In this document: positions 12,245 to 22,128 of the stretch, in pieces
How positions within the stretch are numbered: the stretch's first letter is position 1
How the letters are laid out: every line of letters starts with the position of its first letter
Assembly (NCBI GenBank): GCA_037176905.1
Contig: JBBBWG010026779.1
Coordinates: 1-64,000, forward strand
Direction of reading: 5' to 3'
DNA length: 64,000 bases
From: Azolla pinnata
Lineage: Eukaryota; Streptophyta; Polypodiopsida; Salviniales; Salviniaceae
Program-made: the position numbers and the translations under genes
Notes under the pieces: model-generated
The model's database searches: none
The model's input: only the letters and a program-made list of their open reading frames with translations
What the model was told of the DNA's origin: nothing

Positions 12245-12577
12245 CAACATCAACATCATTGGCATTAACATTTTGACATTAGCGTCACCAGCAGCTCGAT
12301 CGAAGCAGACGGCCGACAAGAAGCAGGCGGAAGGATCGAGCGCACAACGCATGATGCCTATTACAGAGCAATGGAGATCGATCGATCGATTGCTCGCTCG
12401 ATCAGCCGATGCATTTGTCATGCGATTCGGCACCAACATCACGAGCATCAATGTCGTCAGCAACTCAATTGAACTCGACGGCGCCTCAAGAAGCCGGCGG
12501 AGGGATCGAGCGCACGACGCACGATGTCTTTTTATTGAGCAATGGAGATCGATCGATCGATCGCTTCGCTCGGGTGG
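12245..12577. repeat. Tandem duplication with 170 bp period
   Basis: Two diverged copies share ggatcgagcgcac (12333 and 12503), the gagcaatggagatcgatcga core and preceding caac/atca-rich sequence. It leads directly into the GATC satellite. Confidence 0.7.
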
Positions 12578-12621
12578 ATTGATGAATCCATCATTCGGTC
12601 GGGGTCGATCGATCATCCGAT

Positions 12622-13199
12622 GCATTGGTCATCCGATCTGATCCGTTCCAATCGATCGATCAGCCGATGCATTGGTCATCCGATCTGATCCGTTCCAATC
12701 GATCGATCAGCCAATGCATCAACCNNNNNNNNNNNNNNNNNNNNNNNNNNNNNNNNNNNNNNNNNNNNNNNNNNNNNNNNNNNNNNNNNNNNNNNNNNNN
12801 NNNNNNNNNNNNNNNNNNNNNNNNATCCGATCGATCATCTGATGGATCGATCAGCCCAATGATGCATCAGCCATCCGATCGATCATCTGATGGATCGATC
12901 AGCCCAATGATGCATCAGCCATCCGATCGATCATCTGATGGATCGATCAATCCAATGCATCAGCCATCCGATCGATCGATCAACACAATGCATCAGCCAT
13001 CCGATCGATCGATCAGCCAATGCATCAGCCATCCAATCGATCAGCCAATGCAACGGCCATCCAATCGATCATCCGATCGATTGATCAGGCAATGCATCAG
13101 CCATCCGATCGATCGATCAGCCAATTGCATCAGTCATTCGATTGATCGATCGATCGATCGATCGATCAGCCAATTGCATCAGTCATCCGATCGATCGAT
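12622..13199. repeat. GATC-rich satellite array (47/48 bp units shrinking to about 28-33 bp)
   Basis: Left of the gap are about two 47 bp units containing gatccgttccaatcgatcg. Right of the gap 48 bp units start at 12825 and 12873, then 45 bp (12921), 33 bp (12966), 32 bp (12999) and 28 bp (13031) versions share the atccgatcgatc core and catcagcc end. The array ends in plain (ATCG)n near 13141-13167. Its true length is unknown because the assembly gap lies inside it. It sits directly upstream of the methionine synthase promoter. Confidence 0.9.
12725..12824. other. Assembly gap, 100 N
   Basis: Exactly 100 N, the usual placeholder for a gap of unknown size. It falls inside the GATC satellite, which probably collapsed in assembly. 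Confidence 0.98.
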
Positions 13200-13287
13200 T
13201 GCGATTCCGCGATCGGACTCCTCCGAAGCCTTTTCTGTATGCTGGGTTCTTCTTCCCATCTATCTCTTCCAGATTTGAACCCGTGAC

Positions 13288-13329
13288 CTCTTCTTCTTCT
13301 TCGTCTTCTTCGTCTTCTTCTTCTTCTTT
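13288..13329. repeat. CTT/CTTCGT microsatellite in the METE promoter
   Basis: Pyrimidine run of cttcttcttcgt units just upstream of the TATA box of the methionine synthase gene. Such Y-patches are common in plant core promoters. Confidence 0.8.
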
Positions 13330-13365
13330 CAAGCAACAAGAAGCAAATCTGCCTCCCATTCCATC

Positions 13366-13374
13366 TATATATAC
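13366..13374 (+). promoter_or_regulatory. TATA box of the methionine synthase gene
   Basis: tatatatac lies about 75 bp before the end of leader exon 1 (donor at 13449). Transcription probably starts near 13400. No other TATA element fits better. Confidence 0.6.
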
Positions 13375-13448
13375 AAAAACCCCTTTCTCCATCCCCCACC
13401 TCTCATCAGATCCAGATCTAAGCTTCGAGCTTCCCTTCTTCTGCGCAG

Positions 13449-15254
13449 GTAAGCTCCTTCTTCCCCTCTCCTCTTCCTCTCCTCCGATCTCCTGCCCGAC
13501 CTTCTCCCACCTTTCTTCCCTTGCATGTCTCCGCGCTTGTGTTGTTTCCTCGCCCATCCAGATCTGTCTGGAGTTGTATATATGCCCCTGCTTTGGGCCT
13601 TAGATAGATCTGCCATAGGGTAAAAGCCCTTCTGGAGATCCGCTTCCAGCTGTGGTTCTGCGAAGGTATAGTGTCAGATCTTCTCGGGAGCATGTAGATC
13701 TTGAAGTAGAACGCGAAGCGATGACAAAAGAGTGGCGAGGTTTCTACCCCCCTTCGTCATCCATGGCTTGCTTCGCTATTTTCAGGCTCTCCGAACCGAC
13801 TGAAAATCTTAGTTTTTCTTTTTTTTGAGCATGATTCACTCGTTTTTCTCTTTCCGGCTTTTCTTGTTCTTGTTCTTGTTCTTTGTCAAGTGCTTCTGCG
13901 CTCATGCAGTTCTTTGTACATGAAAATGGACTGTGCGGCGCACATCTGTGTCTTGTTTACACGTTATGGTCCCATTACACAATCTTAGCTTTTATGGAGA
14001 GATCCTTAGCTACTTTCTTGCTCTTGTTCTTGTTCCTTGTCAAGTACTTCTGCGCTCATGCATTTCTTGTACATGAAAATGGACTGTGCGGCGCACATCT
14101 GTGTCCTGTTTACACATTCTAGTCCCATTACACAATCTTAGCTTTTATGGGGAGCTCCTTAGCTACCTCATGCTTAGTCTTACTCATCAAAGATCTAATC
14201 TTCTGTAGTGATTCTCCTCTGGTAGTATATTTTAGCTTCGCTGCTTCATATCCGAGTCATTTTCACACTGACGCCTCCAAGATCTAGGCTTCGGGAGGTA
14301 TTCCCTAGACGGAATGTGAGATTTTCAGATCTTCACAGATCGGTGTATGTACCCGAAATTTCAGTTATCGAATTGTTCTCTACGTGGTATCTGTTCTTGC
14401 CAATATATCTGGCCAGTAAAGATCTGTGCATGGAGCTGCATTTCCTTGTTACGGGATCTTGAGCTTTGTAGTGTCATCTAGGTTTCGAGACTTGTTACGT
14501 TTACTTCTGTTTTTACCTTCTAAAAATCAACTTCTGTTTTTTACCTTCTAATCCAGATTGATGTCTTCTGTATCAGGTATACATTGGAACTGTAGCACAT
14601 CGTCCTTTCATAGTCACATCTCTCTATCTATCTCTTGCCGCAGTAAACATGACAATTTAGCTGCATTCAGTTAGACACGTGAACTTCCTTGTGTATGTAG
14701 GCATAATAGATCTGTAGTATTCCGACAGAATTTTTTAGTATATATCTCGTGGTGAGGTTCTTTGTGATTTTCTTGATGATTTGCTCTAATACCATTGTAG
14801 ATCTGTAGTACTGTCTCTAGAAATTTGTACAGATGTGCTAAGCTGAGCTTTGTTCTAGTTTTATTGCTGATTTCATCTTCCTATTGTGGAAGCATATTAG
14901 ATCTGTAGTACCTCGATAAAGATTTCGGAATAAATCTTGTGCTGAACTACTCCAAGACTTTCTGAAAATTTTAGATCTGTAGAATCAATACAAAATCTTA
15001 ACAGAAATGTTTTGAGTTTAACTATTTACGCTTCTGATCTCTTTTTTCCAACTGCAGCAGTATGCTATTATCTGTTAGATCAGTGATCAAAACCTGCGTT
15101 TTCGGTCCAAAACGATGTACATTCATTACAACTGAAAATAGTCTTTACGTTGTGGTTTTCAAATTTAACGTACACAATGTAGAACCAACAGATCTGAGGT
15201 CGTTGCAGATAATATCTGAGCTCTCTTACTTTTCATGATGTAATCCGTTGGCAG
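13449..15254 (+). other. Leader (5' UTR) intron of the methionine synthase gene
   Basis: The donor gcgcag|gtaagc at 13449 and the acceptor ttggcag ending at 15254 enclose 1.8 kb of T-rich sequence with many agatctgtag motifs. The start codon follows 26 bases after the acceptor. Long leader introns in highly expressed plant genes often raise expression; that role is inference here. A 154 bp tandem duplication lies inside. Confidence 0.75.
13865..14172. repeat. 154 bp tandem duplication in the METE leader intron
   Basis: Two copies, roughly 90 percent alike by eye, share gtcaagt/acttctgcgctc, the gactgtgcggcgcacatctg block and the cccattacacaatcttagc end. The offset is 154 bp (13885 and 14039). 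Open frames across the repeat are incidental. Confidence 0.85.
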
Positions 15255-15280
15255 GCTGCCTATATACACTATCATCATCA

Positions 15281-18200
15281 ATGGCGTCCCACATTGTTGG
15301 ATATCCGAGAATGGGCCCGAAGAGGGAGCTGAAATTTGCATTAGAGTCATTTTGGGACAAGAAATCTTCTGCAAGTGATCTGGAGAAGGTTGCAAAGGAT
15401 CTTAGGGCCGATATATGGAAGCAGATGCAGAATGCTGGAGTGAAGTACATACCGAGCAATACCTTCTCCTTCTACGACCAAGTCTTGGATACGACGGCTA
15501 TGGTGGGAGCTGTGCCCCCTCGCTATGAATGGTCTGGTGGTGAGATTGGCTTTGATGTCTACTTCTCCATGGCTCGTGGTAATGCTAAGCACACCGCCAT
15601 GGAAATGACCAAGTGGTTTGACTCCAACTAGTAAGTGCCTTTCCTAATCTCTAATCACTGAATCCTAATCTAATATCCCAAAGTCTAATCTCATCTCCTG
15701 CGTCTTTGTGTTGATGTTCCCTCTATTAAATGGAATGTGCTTTGTTTTAAATCGTCTAGTAAGTATTTTGCCTGGATCCAGTCCCGGAAACGAAAACTAA
15801 TGCATTCTTTTGGGTCTATATCTGGTTTGCTATTATTTGTACACAATAAACCTCTGAATCTTGTCCAATTCCTAGTAAATCTCTTATCCTACACCCAAAT
15901 CCCAAATCTCAACCCATTGATTTTTTTATGTTCTTTTGTGATTTTTAGGTCCTATTAATATGCTAAGAAAGTTTTTCTGAGCACATGAAAAATTGCTAAA
16001 TGTGTAACTTACTCTTTACTTATTTTGCAGTCATTTCACAGTCCCTGAGCTTGGCCCTGATACCAAGTTCTCTCTGTCATCTCACAAGGCTATTAATGAA
16101 TATAAGGAGGCTAAAGAGGTTTCTGAATTTTCCAGAACTACTTTTTTCCTTGATAACATTGTGTTCGCTGTATAGAGTAGTATTTAGTGCTGGTAACATT
16201 GTGTTTTTTGTAATGATGTTTTGCTTGTGTTTATGTGTTTATGTTAATAGTGTAGTCTTTTAGTGTTCGAAATATGTTTTGAAGTATTAGTTCTTTCTGT
16301 CTAATATTAAGAATGCATTTTATTTTTTTCGTTATTTGCAGCTTGGAATTGAGACAGTTCCTGTTCTTATTGGTCCCGTTACGTACCTTCTCTTGTCAAA
16401 ACCTGGGAAGGGAGTAGACACGAGATTTGACTGTCTTTCTCTCCTCGATTCACTTCTTCCTGTTTACAAGTATATAACTCCGTGCATAAAGTCATAGTAA
16501 CATTGTCGATTGTATTTAAAAGTGGAAGTTTCCAATGATTATTATTTTTATACACTTTAATATTGTCGTTTTTATATAGAGGTGGAACGTTCCAATAATT
16601 AATGTCTTACTTGTGGCTTGGTGTTTCTCAATGAATAGGGAGGTTATCTCTGAGCTGAAAGCTGCTGGTGCTGAATGGATTCAGATAGATGAGCCTACTC
16701 TTGTTCTTGATCTTGAGGCTCACACGCTTGATGTGTTCAAACATGCATACTCTACATTGGGATCTCAGCTTCCAGGCGTCAAGCTCCTTATTGAGACATA
16801 CTTTGCAGATCTCCCTGTTGCCACCTATAAGTATGTTTTATGCTCATTGATGTTAGCATATTGTTTTATGCATCATTGATGCTAACGTATTTAGAATGTC
16901 TTTTGATTGACGTTGTTTGCTAATGTATTTAGACCCTGGTAATTTTTTCTTTCTTGTCTCTATTCGTTATATGTTTCTTTGGGATTTTGTAAACAATCTC
17001 TTTTTTGTCTCTAAAACAATACATTCATTGCTTTAGCTGATTAATTGTTTCTGCTAATGCAGAACCTTGATTGGTCTGGAATATGTATCAGCAGTCGGCG
17101 TCGATCTAGTGAGAGGCCATAAGACTCTAAGCCTCATCAAGGAGTTAGGCATCCCTGATGGGAAAGTTCTGTTCGCTGGAGTAGTTGATGGTCGTAACAT
17201 TTGGGCTAATGATCTTGCTGCTTCTCTTGATACACTCCACGAGTTGTCTTCCATCTTGGGGAAGGGTAATCTTTGTTCTCTCACTTTTTCCCTCCCTCGA
17301 TTTTTCTTCGATTTTTATGTAAACAGTTTTTCTATATGAAGTTTTTACCATGATTGATTTAATGGGTGTATTCTTAGACCACAATCTGTGTTTCAAATAT
17401 TAGACCACAGCATTGTTATCTGATTTTTGACACTATCTGGTTTTCTTTGTTCTATACAGACAGAGTTGTGGTTTCCACGTCTTCTTCCCTTCTCCATTCT
17501 GCTGTTGACCTCAAGAATGAGACCAAGTTAGATGCAGAGCTGAAGTCTTGGTTGGCATTCGCGGCACAGAAGGTTTCAGAAACTGTTGCCCTTGCCACTG
17601 CACTTGAAGGACAGAAAGATGAGGTGAAAATTTTAGTCCAGCAATATAAGTGATGCTCGCCAATTCTAATCCTCAGGTGTTTCTAACTTCTGCGTATGAA
17701 TTGTTTGAACAGAAGTATTTTGCAGCTAATGCTGCAGCTCAAGCTTCACGAAGGTCATCTCCACGGGTGCATAATGAATTAGTGCAGAAAGCAGTAAGTT
17801 GCCTATGTGAAATTGGCCTTCCATAATAAATATGTCAATGCCACTGCCTTTGTATCAATTTGATTTTTTTTTTCCAAATTCCCCAGGCGAATGAATTGAC
17901 GGGATCTGATCATAGGAGAGTTACACCTGTAGCTCAGAGGCTCGATGAGCAGCAGAAGCATTTGAATCTTCCTATTTTGCCGACCACCACCATTGGTTCT
18001 TTCCCTCAGACAATTGAATTGCGTAGAGTACGAAGGGAGTTCAAAGCAAAGAAGTATTGACAACGAGCCTTTGTGTTGTGTTTTGTTACATTTCTAGCAA
18101 GTGCAAAGGGTGTCTGATCTTTAGTTTGTTTCTATTACCTCGTCTATGTGTCATATTATTCAGTGTTCTGGTCTGGTCTGTAGGATTTCGGAAGAAGAAT

Positions 18201-19918
18201 ACATCAAAGTCATCAAGAGCGAAATTGAAAAAGTAGCCAAAATTCAAGAGGAACTTGACATTGATGTGCTTGTGCATGGGGAGCCCGAGGTTAGTTCTTT
18301 CTGTTGTATCTTAGCCCTAATTAACGTTCATGGCATTCGTCAATCAAAGAGTAATTTTCACTATTGTTTCAGAGAAATGATATGGTTGAGTACTTTGGCG
18401 AGCAACTTAGTGGCTTTGCCTTCACCGAAAACGGCTGGGTTCAATCGTATGGATCTCGATGTGTAAAGCCACCCATTATTTTTGGTGATGTTAGCAGGCC
18501 GCATCCTATGACTGTCTTCTGGTCCAAATATGCCCAAAGCTTGACTGCAAGACCAATGAAGGGAATGCTTACAGGACCTGTTACAATCCTAAACTGGTCC
18601 TTTGTCAGGAATGATCAGCCAAGGTTGGAGACAGTTTCTTGTTAATGTGGTTTGTGCGTAATGTTTGTCATTAATGCCATTCAGACTTGAACCGTTTTGC
18701 TAGGCATTTAATTTATAGGCTTTTCTTTTACTTGTTTTGAGGGTCTGTGATCTAAGTTCTGTGAAGGGAGATTTCTAACGGGTTCAGTCATTATTCCAAT
18801 TGTAAACGTGATTCATAGAAGTTCGAATATGAAGTTAATTCTTCTTTTTTATGTTCTTAGGTCAGAGACTTGCTACCAAATTGCACTTGCGATAAAGCAA
18901 GAAGTAGAAGATCTTGAAGCAGCTGGAATTCATGTATGCCTATACCTATCATTTACATTCTGCTATGGTTTCTTATATTTTCTCCTTTAATTATAATGCA
19001 TGAACTATGCAATCGATATTCAGGTCATTCAAATTGATGAAGCTGCACTCAGAGAAGGTTTGCCGTTGAGGAAGTCCGAACAAGCTGATTACTTGAACTG
19101 GGCTGTACATTCCTTCAGAATTACCAACTGTGGAATTAAAGATACTACCCAGGTAAATAGGTGCATCATTTATCTTTTATACACTCGCTTAGCTTTTTTG
19201 GGAGTGTTCCTAATCTCTCTTTTTTATTTTCTTCCTGACGTAATAGATCCACACTCACATGTGCTATTCCCACTTCAATGACATCATCCATTCTATCATT
19301 GACATGGACGCTGATGTGATCACCATTGAGAATTCCCGGTCTGATGAGAAGCTTCTGAGAGTATTCAGAGATGGTGTGAAGTATGGTGCTGGAATTGGTC
19401 CTGGTGTATATGATATTCACACTCCACGCGTCCCTAGTACTGAGGAAATTGCTGATCGGCTGCGAAAGGTAATCATATGATGATTCAAACATAATGCGGA
19501 TTCGGTGTTTCTGCATTTCTCATTGGATGCATAACCAATCACGTAAGCAATTGTGGGTTAACATAATGGACCTTTTAAGTTTACTGGGTCAGATGTGCTG
19601 AATTAATCAACATAAACCATTAGATATCTAAACAACTAGCTTGTAATAGGCCGTTGTTTAGTTGGTTCTAGTGCTCTGATGAAAGCAAATTGAAATAAGC
19701 AATTCGGGCTTGTTTTGGTCAGATGTTGGACGTCATAACTAATTTTCTTTTGGTTTTGTGTAATTTGTCAGATGTTGGATGTCTTGGAATCCAAGGTGTT
19801 GTGGGTGAACCCGGATTGTGGTCTAAAGACCCGCAAATATGCTGAGGTGATGCCAGCCTTAACAAGCATGGTAGATGCAGCAAAGAAGCTTCGTGCAGAG
19901 CTTGCCAATGCTAACTAG
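15281..19918 (+). CDS. METE: 5-methyltetrahydropteroyltriglutamate-homocysteine methyltransferase (cobalamin-independent methionine synthase)
   Basis: Transfers the methyl group of 5-methyltetrahydrofolate polyglutamate to homocysteine, the last step of methionine synthesis and part of the SAM cycle, normally in the cytosol. Fourteen coding exons with matching phases (15281-15630, 16031-16118, 16342-16469, 16639-16830, 17063-17265, 17460-17623, 17713-17793, 17887-18053, 18184-18289, 18373-18623, 18861-18933, 19024-19152, 19247-19468, 19772-19918) give 766 residues, one more than Arabidopsis MS1. The N-terminus [20 protein letters not shown] is diagnostic. The catalytic domain keeps the zinc ligands His648, Cys650 ([10 protein letters not shown]), Glu672 (ITIENSRS) and Cys734 ([11 protein letters not shown]). 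There is no transit peptide. A leader exon and long leader intron precede it, and the 3' UTR carries a duplicated copy of the coding end. Confidence 0.97.
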
Positions 19919-19998
19919 GCTCTTTGAGCATTTGCTCTTTCTTTCGTGCAGAGCTTGCCAATGCTATAACTAGGCTCATTGGGCATTTGCTCTTTCTT
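19892..19998 (+). repeat. 53 bp tandem duplication spanning the METE stop codon
   Basis: The last codons and start of the 3' UTR (cgtgcagagcttgccaatgc ... catttgctctttcttt, from 19892) are repeated at once from 19945, with a small 'ta' insertion before the second aactag. The second copy carries the coding end again as untranslated sequence. Confidence 0.9.
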
Positions 19999-20110
19999 TT
20001 TGTGACTTGGTTTTCCTTTCTAGATCTAAGCTGCGCTTTTTGTCATTGTTAAGAACTGCTCTATTTTAATCTTGATGTTGGAATAATCAATCTTCTCGAA
20101 ATTCATTTCT

Positions 20111-20334
20111 ATTATATCTATTGTGTGGCCAAATCAAGGTTTAAGGAAAAAGTTGTTGGAAAATGCTGTACATCGATCGCCTTGATGTGATTAAAAGCCT
20201 CGTTGTGAAAGTGATCTACTTTAGCCACGATCAGCGCATCCTAACTAATTTTGCTCAAGGTCTAACCACCCGATCTCTTTGTTTTGCACGTGATTATATC
20301 TATTGTGTGGCCAAATCAAGATTTAAGGAAAAAG
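20111..20334. repeat. 42 bp direct repeats flanking an inserted 143 bp segment
   Basis: attatatctattgtgtggcc plus 22 further bases occurs at 20111-20152 and again at 20293-20334, with one mismatch (aaggt versus aagat). Between them lies copy B of the 143 bp kinase-relic segment. The right flank overlaps the segment by 4 bp (atta), a microhomology. The layout looks like a long target-site duplication. Confidence 0.9.
20154..20296 (+). repeat. 143 bp repeat, copy B (inserted copy)
   Basis: 142 of 143 bases match 10997-11139 in direct orientation, 9157 bp away, with the methionine synthase gene between them. It lies about 235 bp past the METE stop, so it may fall inside or near its 3' UTR. Confidence 0.95.
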
Positions 20335-22128
20335 CTAATCCTCAATGCTTAATGTGATGAGTGGTGGCGTAAGTGGCTCGACATGTTTTTAGATATTCTA
20401 GCAAATGAAAAGACAATTCAGCAGCATCTGCGAGCTTGATAAATATTTTGGGGAACTAAAATGACTGACATGATGGAATAAATATTTCAGCAATTTAACA
20501 AATTTTCAGTAGCTTGAAATGTTTCTAAAATCTGTGAGCTAAAATAGCTTCATCAGCCTCCGCAATTAAGCTATGTAAGCTTTATGTGCATTAAACCTGG
20601 CAGACTGGATTTTGGGAAGCACTGGTTGGATTTTATACAGTAATGTTGCGCTGTAAACGATGTATAGATACGCTCTGCATTTTGCTAAGCCTCAGTGAAA
20701 TGACTATCTATATTTGCAGCATAAAGATGGTGATGGGTTGTATTTCTAATCCTTCATGTCCGTTTCCCAGATTCAAAGGATCAAGCCTTCATATCTGTCC
20801 AGAGATTAGGTAGATATCTGAATCAAACAGAGATTATGTTCTGTCCCATTCTTGGTTGCAACCATGGAGATTAAACAATGCTGTAACTTGTGCCAATTCT
20901 GTTTCTGCTCTTTATGTGATGTTCCAGACATGCTATGTTGATCACAAGCTTACAGACTTCTTTTTACCAAGAACATTGAACGCATAGCTAACCTTATCTG
21001 CGACCTGCATTTACACCGACAGCATCATGGATTCAAGTTGAGTCGTGAGTTGTCTAATCGTAGATCAGAATATTTATATGCATGAACATCTGACATTGTT
21101 TTGAGTCAAAGTGTGATGTTTTTCATCACAAACCCCACCTACTATCACATGCCAATGAATGAATGCTAGCTTGCCCAACCTCCCTTGGGCATTGTTCCCC
21201 CTTTGCTAGCTCCACAGAGCTCCCTCCCTTCTCCTGGATCTGCAGAGTCGCCATCCCACTGTCACCTGAGGTGCCCACCTCTCCCCTCTCCCTCCCAAGC
21301 TTCTTTTACTAGGCTCCATGAATTTGTTGCGTTGCTTTCCACGAACTCGGAGATCTCAAGCCGACATGTTTTGTGGCTGGTCACTTCCCATGTTGATTGT
21401 TCCACCTGCAGATCTAGAATAACATGACCCAAGTTTTTTGTACTCCAGATTTGGCAAAAAAAAACTGGAACTGATGAGGTTTTGTTGCGAAGATTCCATG
21501 CATTTTTGTCTGGTCAATCCTTTTTCTCTGACAATTTCATAGTCATATGTAAATCTCTATGCAATTGTCACACCCACGTACCTACTTCCCATGTTGAGTA
21601 TTCACCTGCAGATCGCAAAATAATATAACTTCTTTTCTTTCCATGTATGACATCGCTAAGTTTTGTGGTTCCATGTATTTATATTTGTTCGATCCTCTTG
21701 TTCTATGATAGTTGACGAGTAATATGTGAATCCTCTATGCATTCTTCAGAGAGATATTAAGACATACAAGGATTCTGATGTTTCTGCGAGAGGATTTATG
21801 TGGAGCCTATAAATTTCAAATAACGTAGATCTAGTCTGTAGGTGAGGTCGGCCATTTCAACTTTTACAATAATATAGTATGTAAGATGCGAAATGAAGTG
21901 TTGGAAGAGGATGCTCTTTAGATCAGAGCGGAAAGTATTGAGAAAGCAATACATTTCGTCACTGTGTATGAGAGCTGGGGACGAGTGTTCGTTATTTTAG
22001 TAGGCAGCTAGGCATAGCAAATCAAGCTTCCAAGTTCTTTAGTTAAATTTTCCAAAAAGGATTAATGAATGTTTCCTGTTGATTAGAAAAATGTTGCATT
22101 TTGAGGTCCTGTAGTTTGATTTGCAGAG
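20335..22128. other. Intergenic and FAAH leader region
   Basis: No coding exon is recognised. A CT-rich stretch at 21180-21310 could be a leader exon. An acceptor-like ttgcag ends at 22126, just before the FAAH start codon, which suggests a spliced 5' UTR whose first exon I cannot place with certainty. Confidence 0.45.

Noticed and set aside
12063-13278. Forward open frames of 192 and 217 codons across the GATC satellite.
   Set aside because: They read repeat units (SDRSIDR-like) and one runs through the N gap. They are repeat artefacts.
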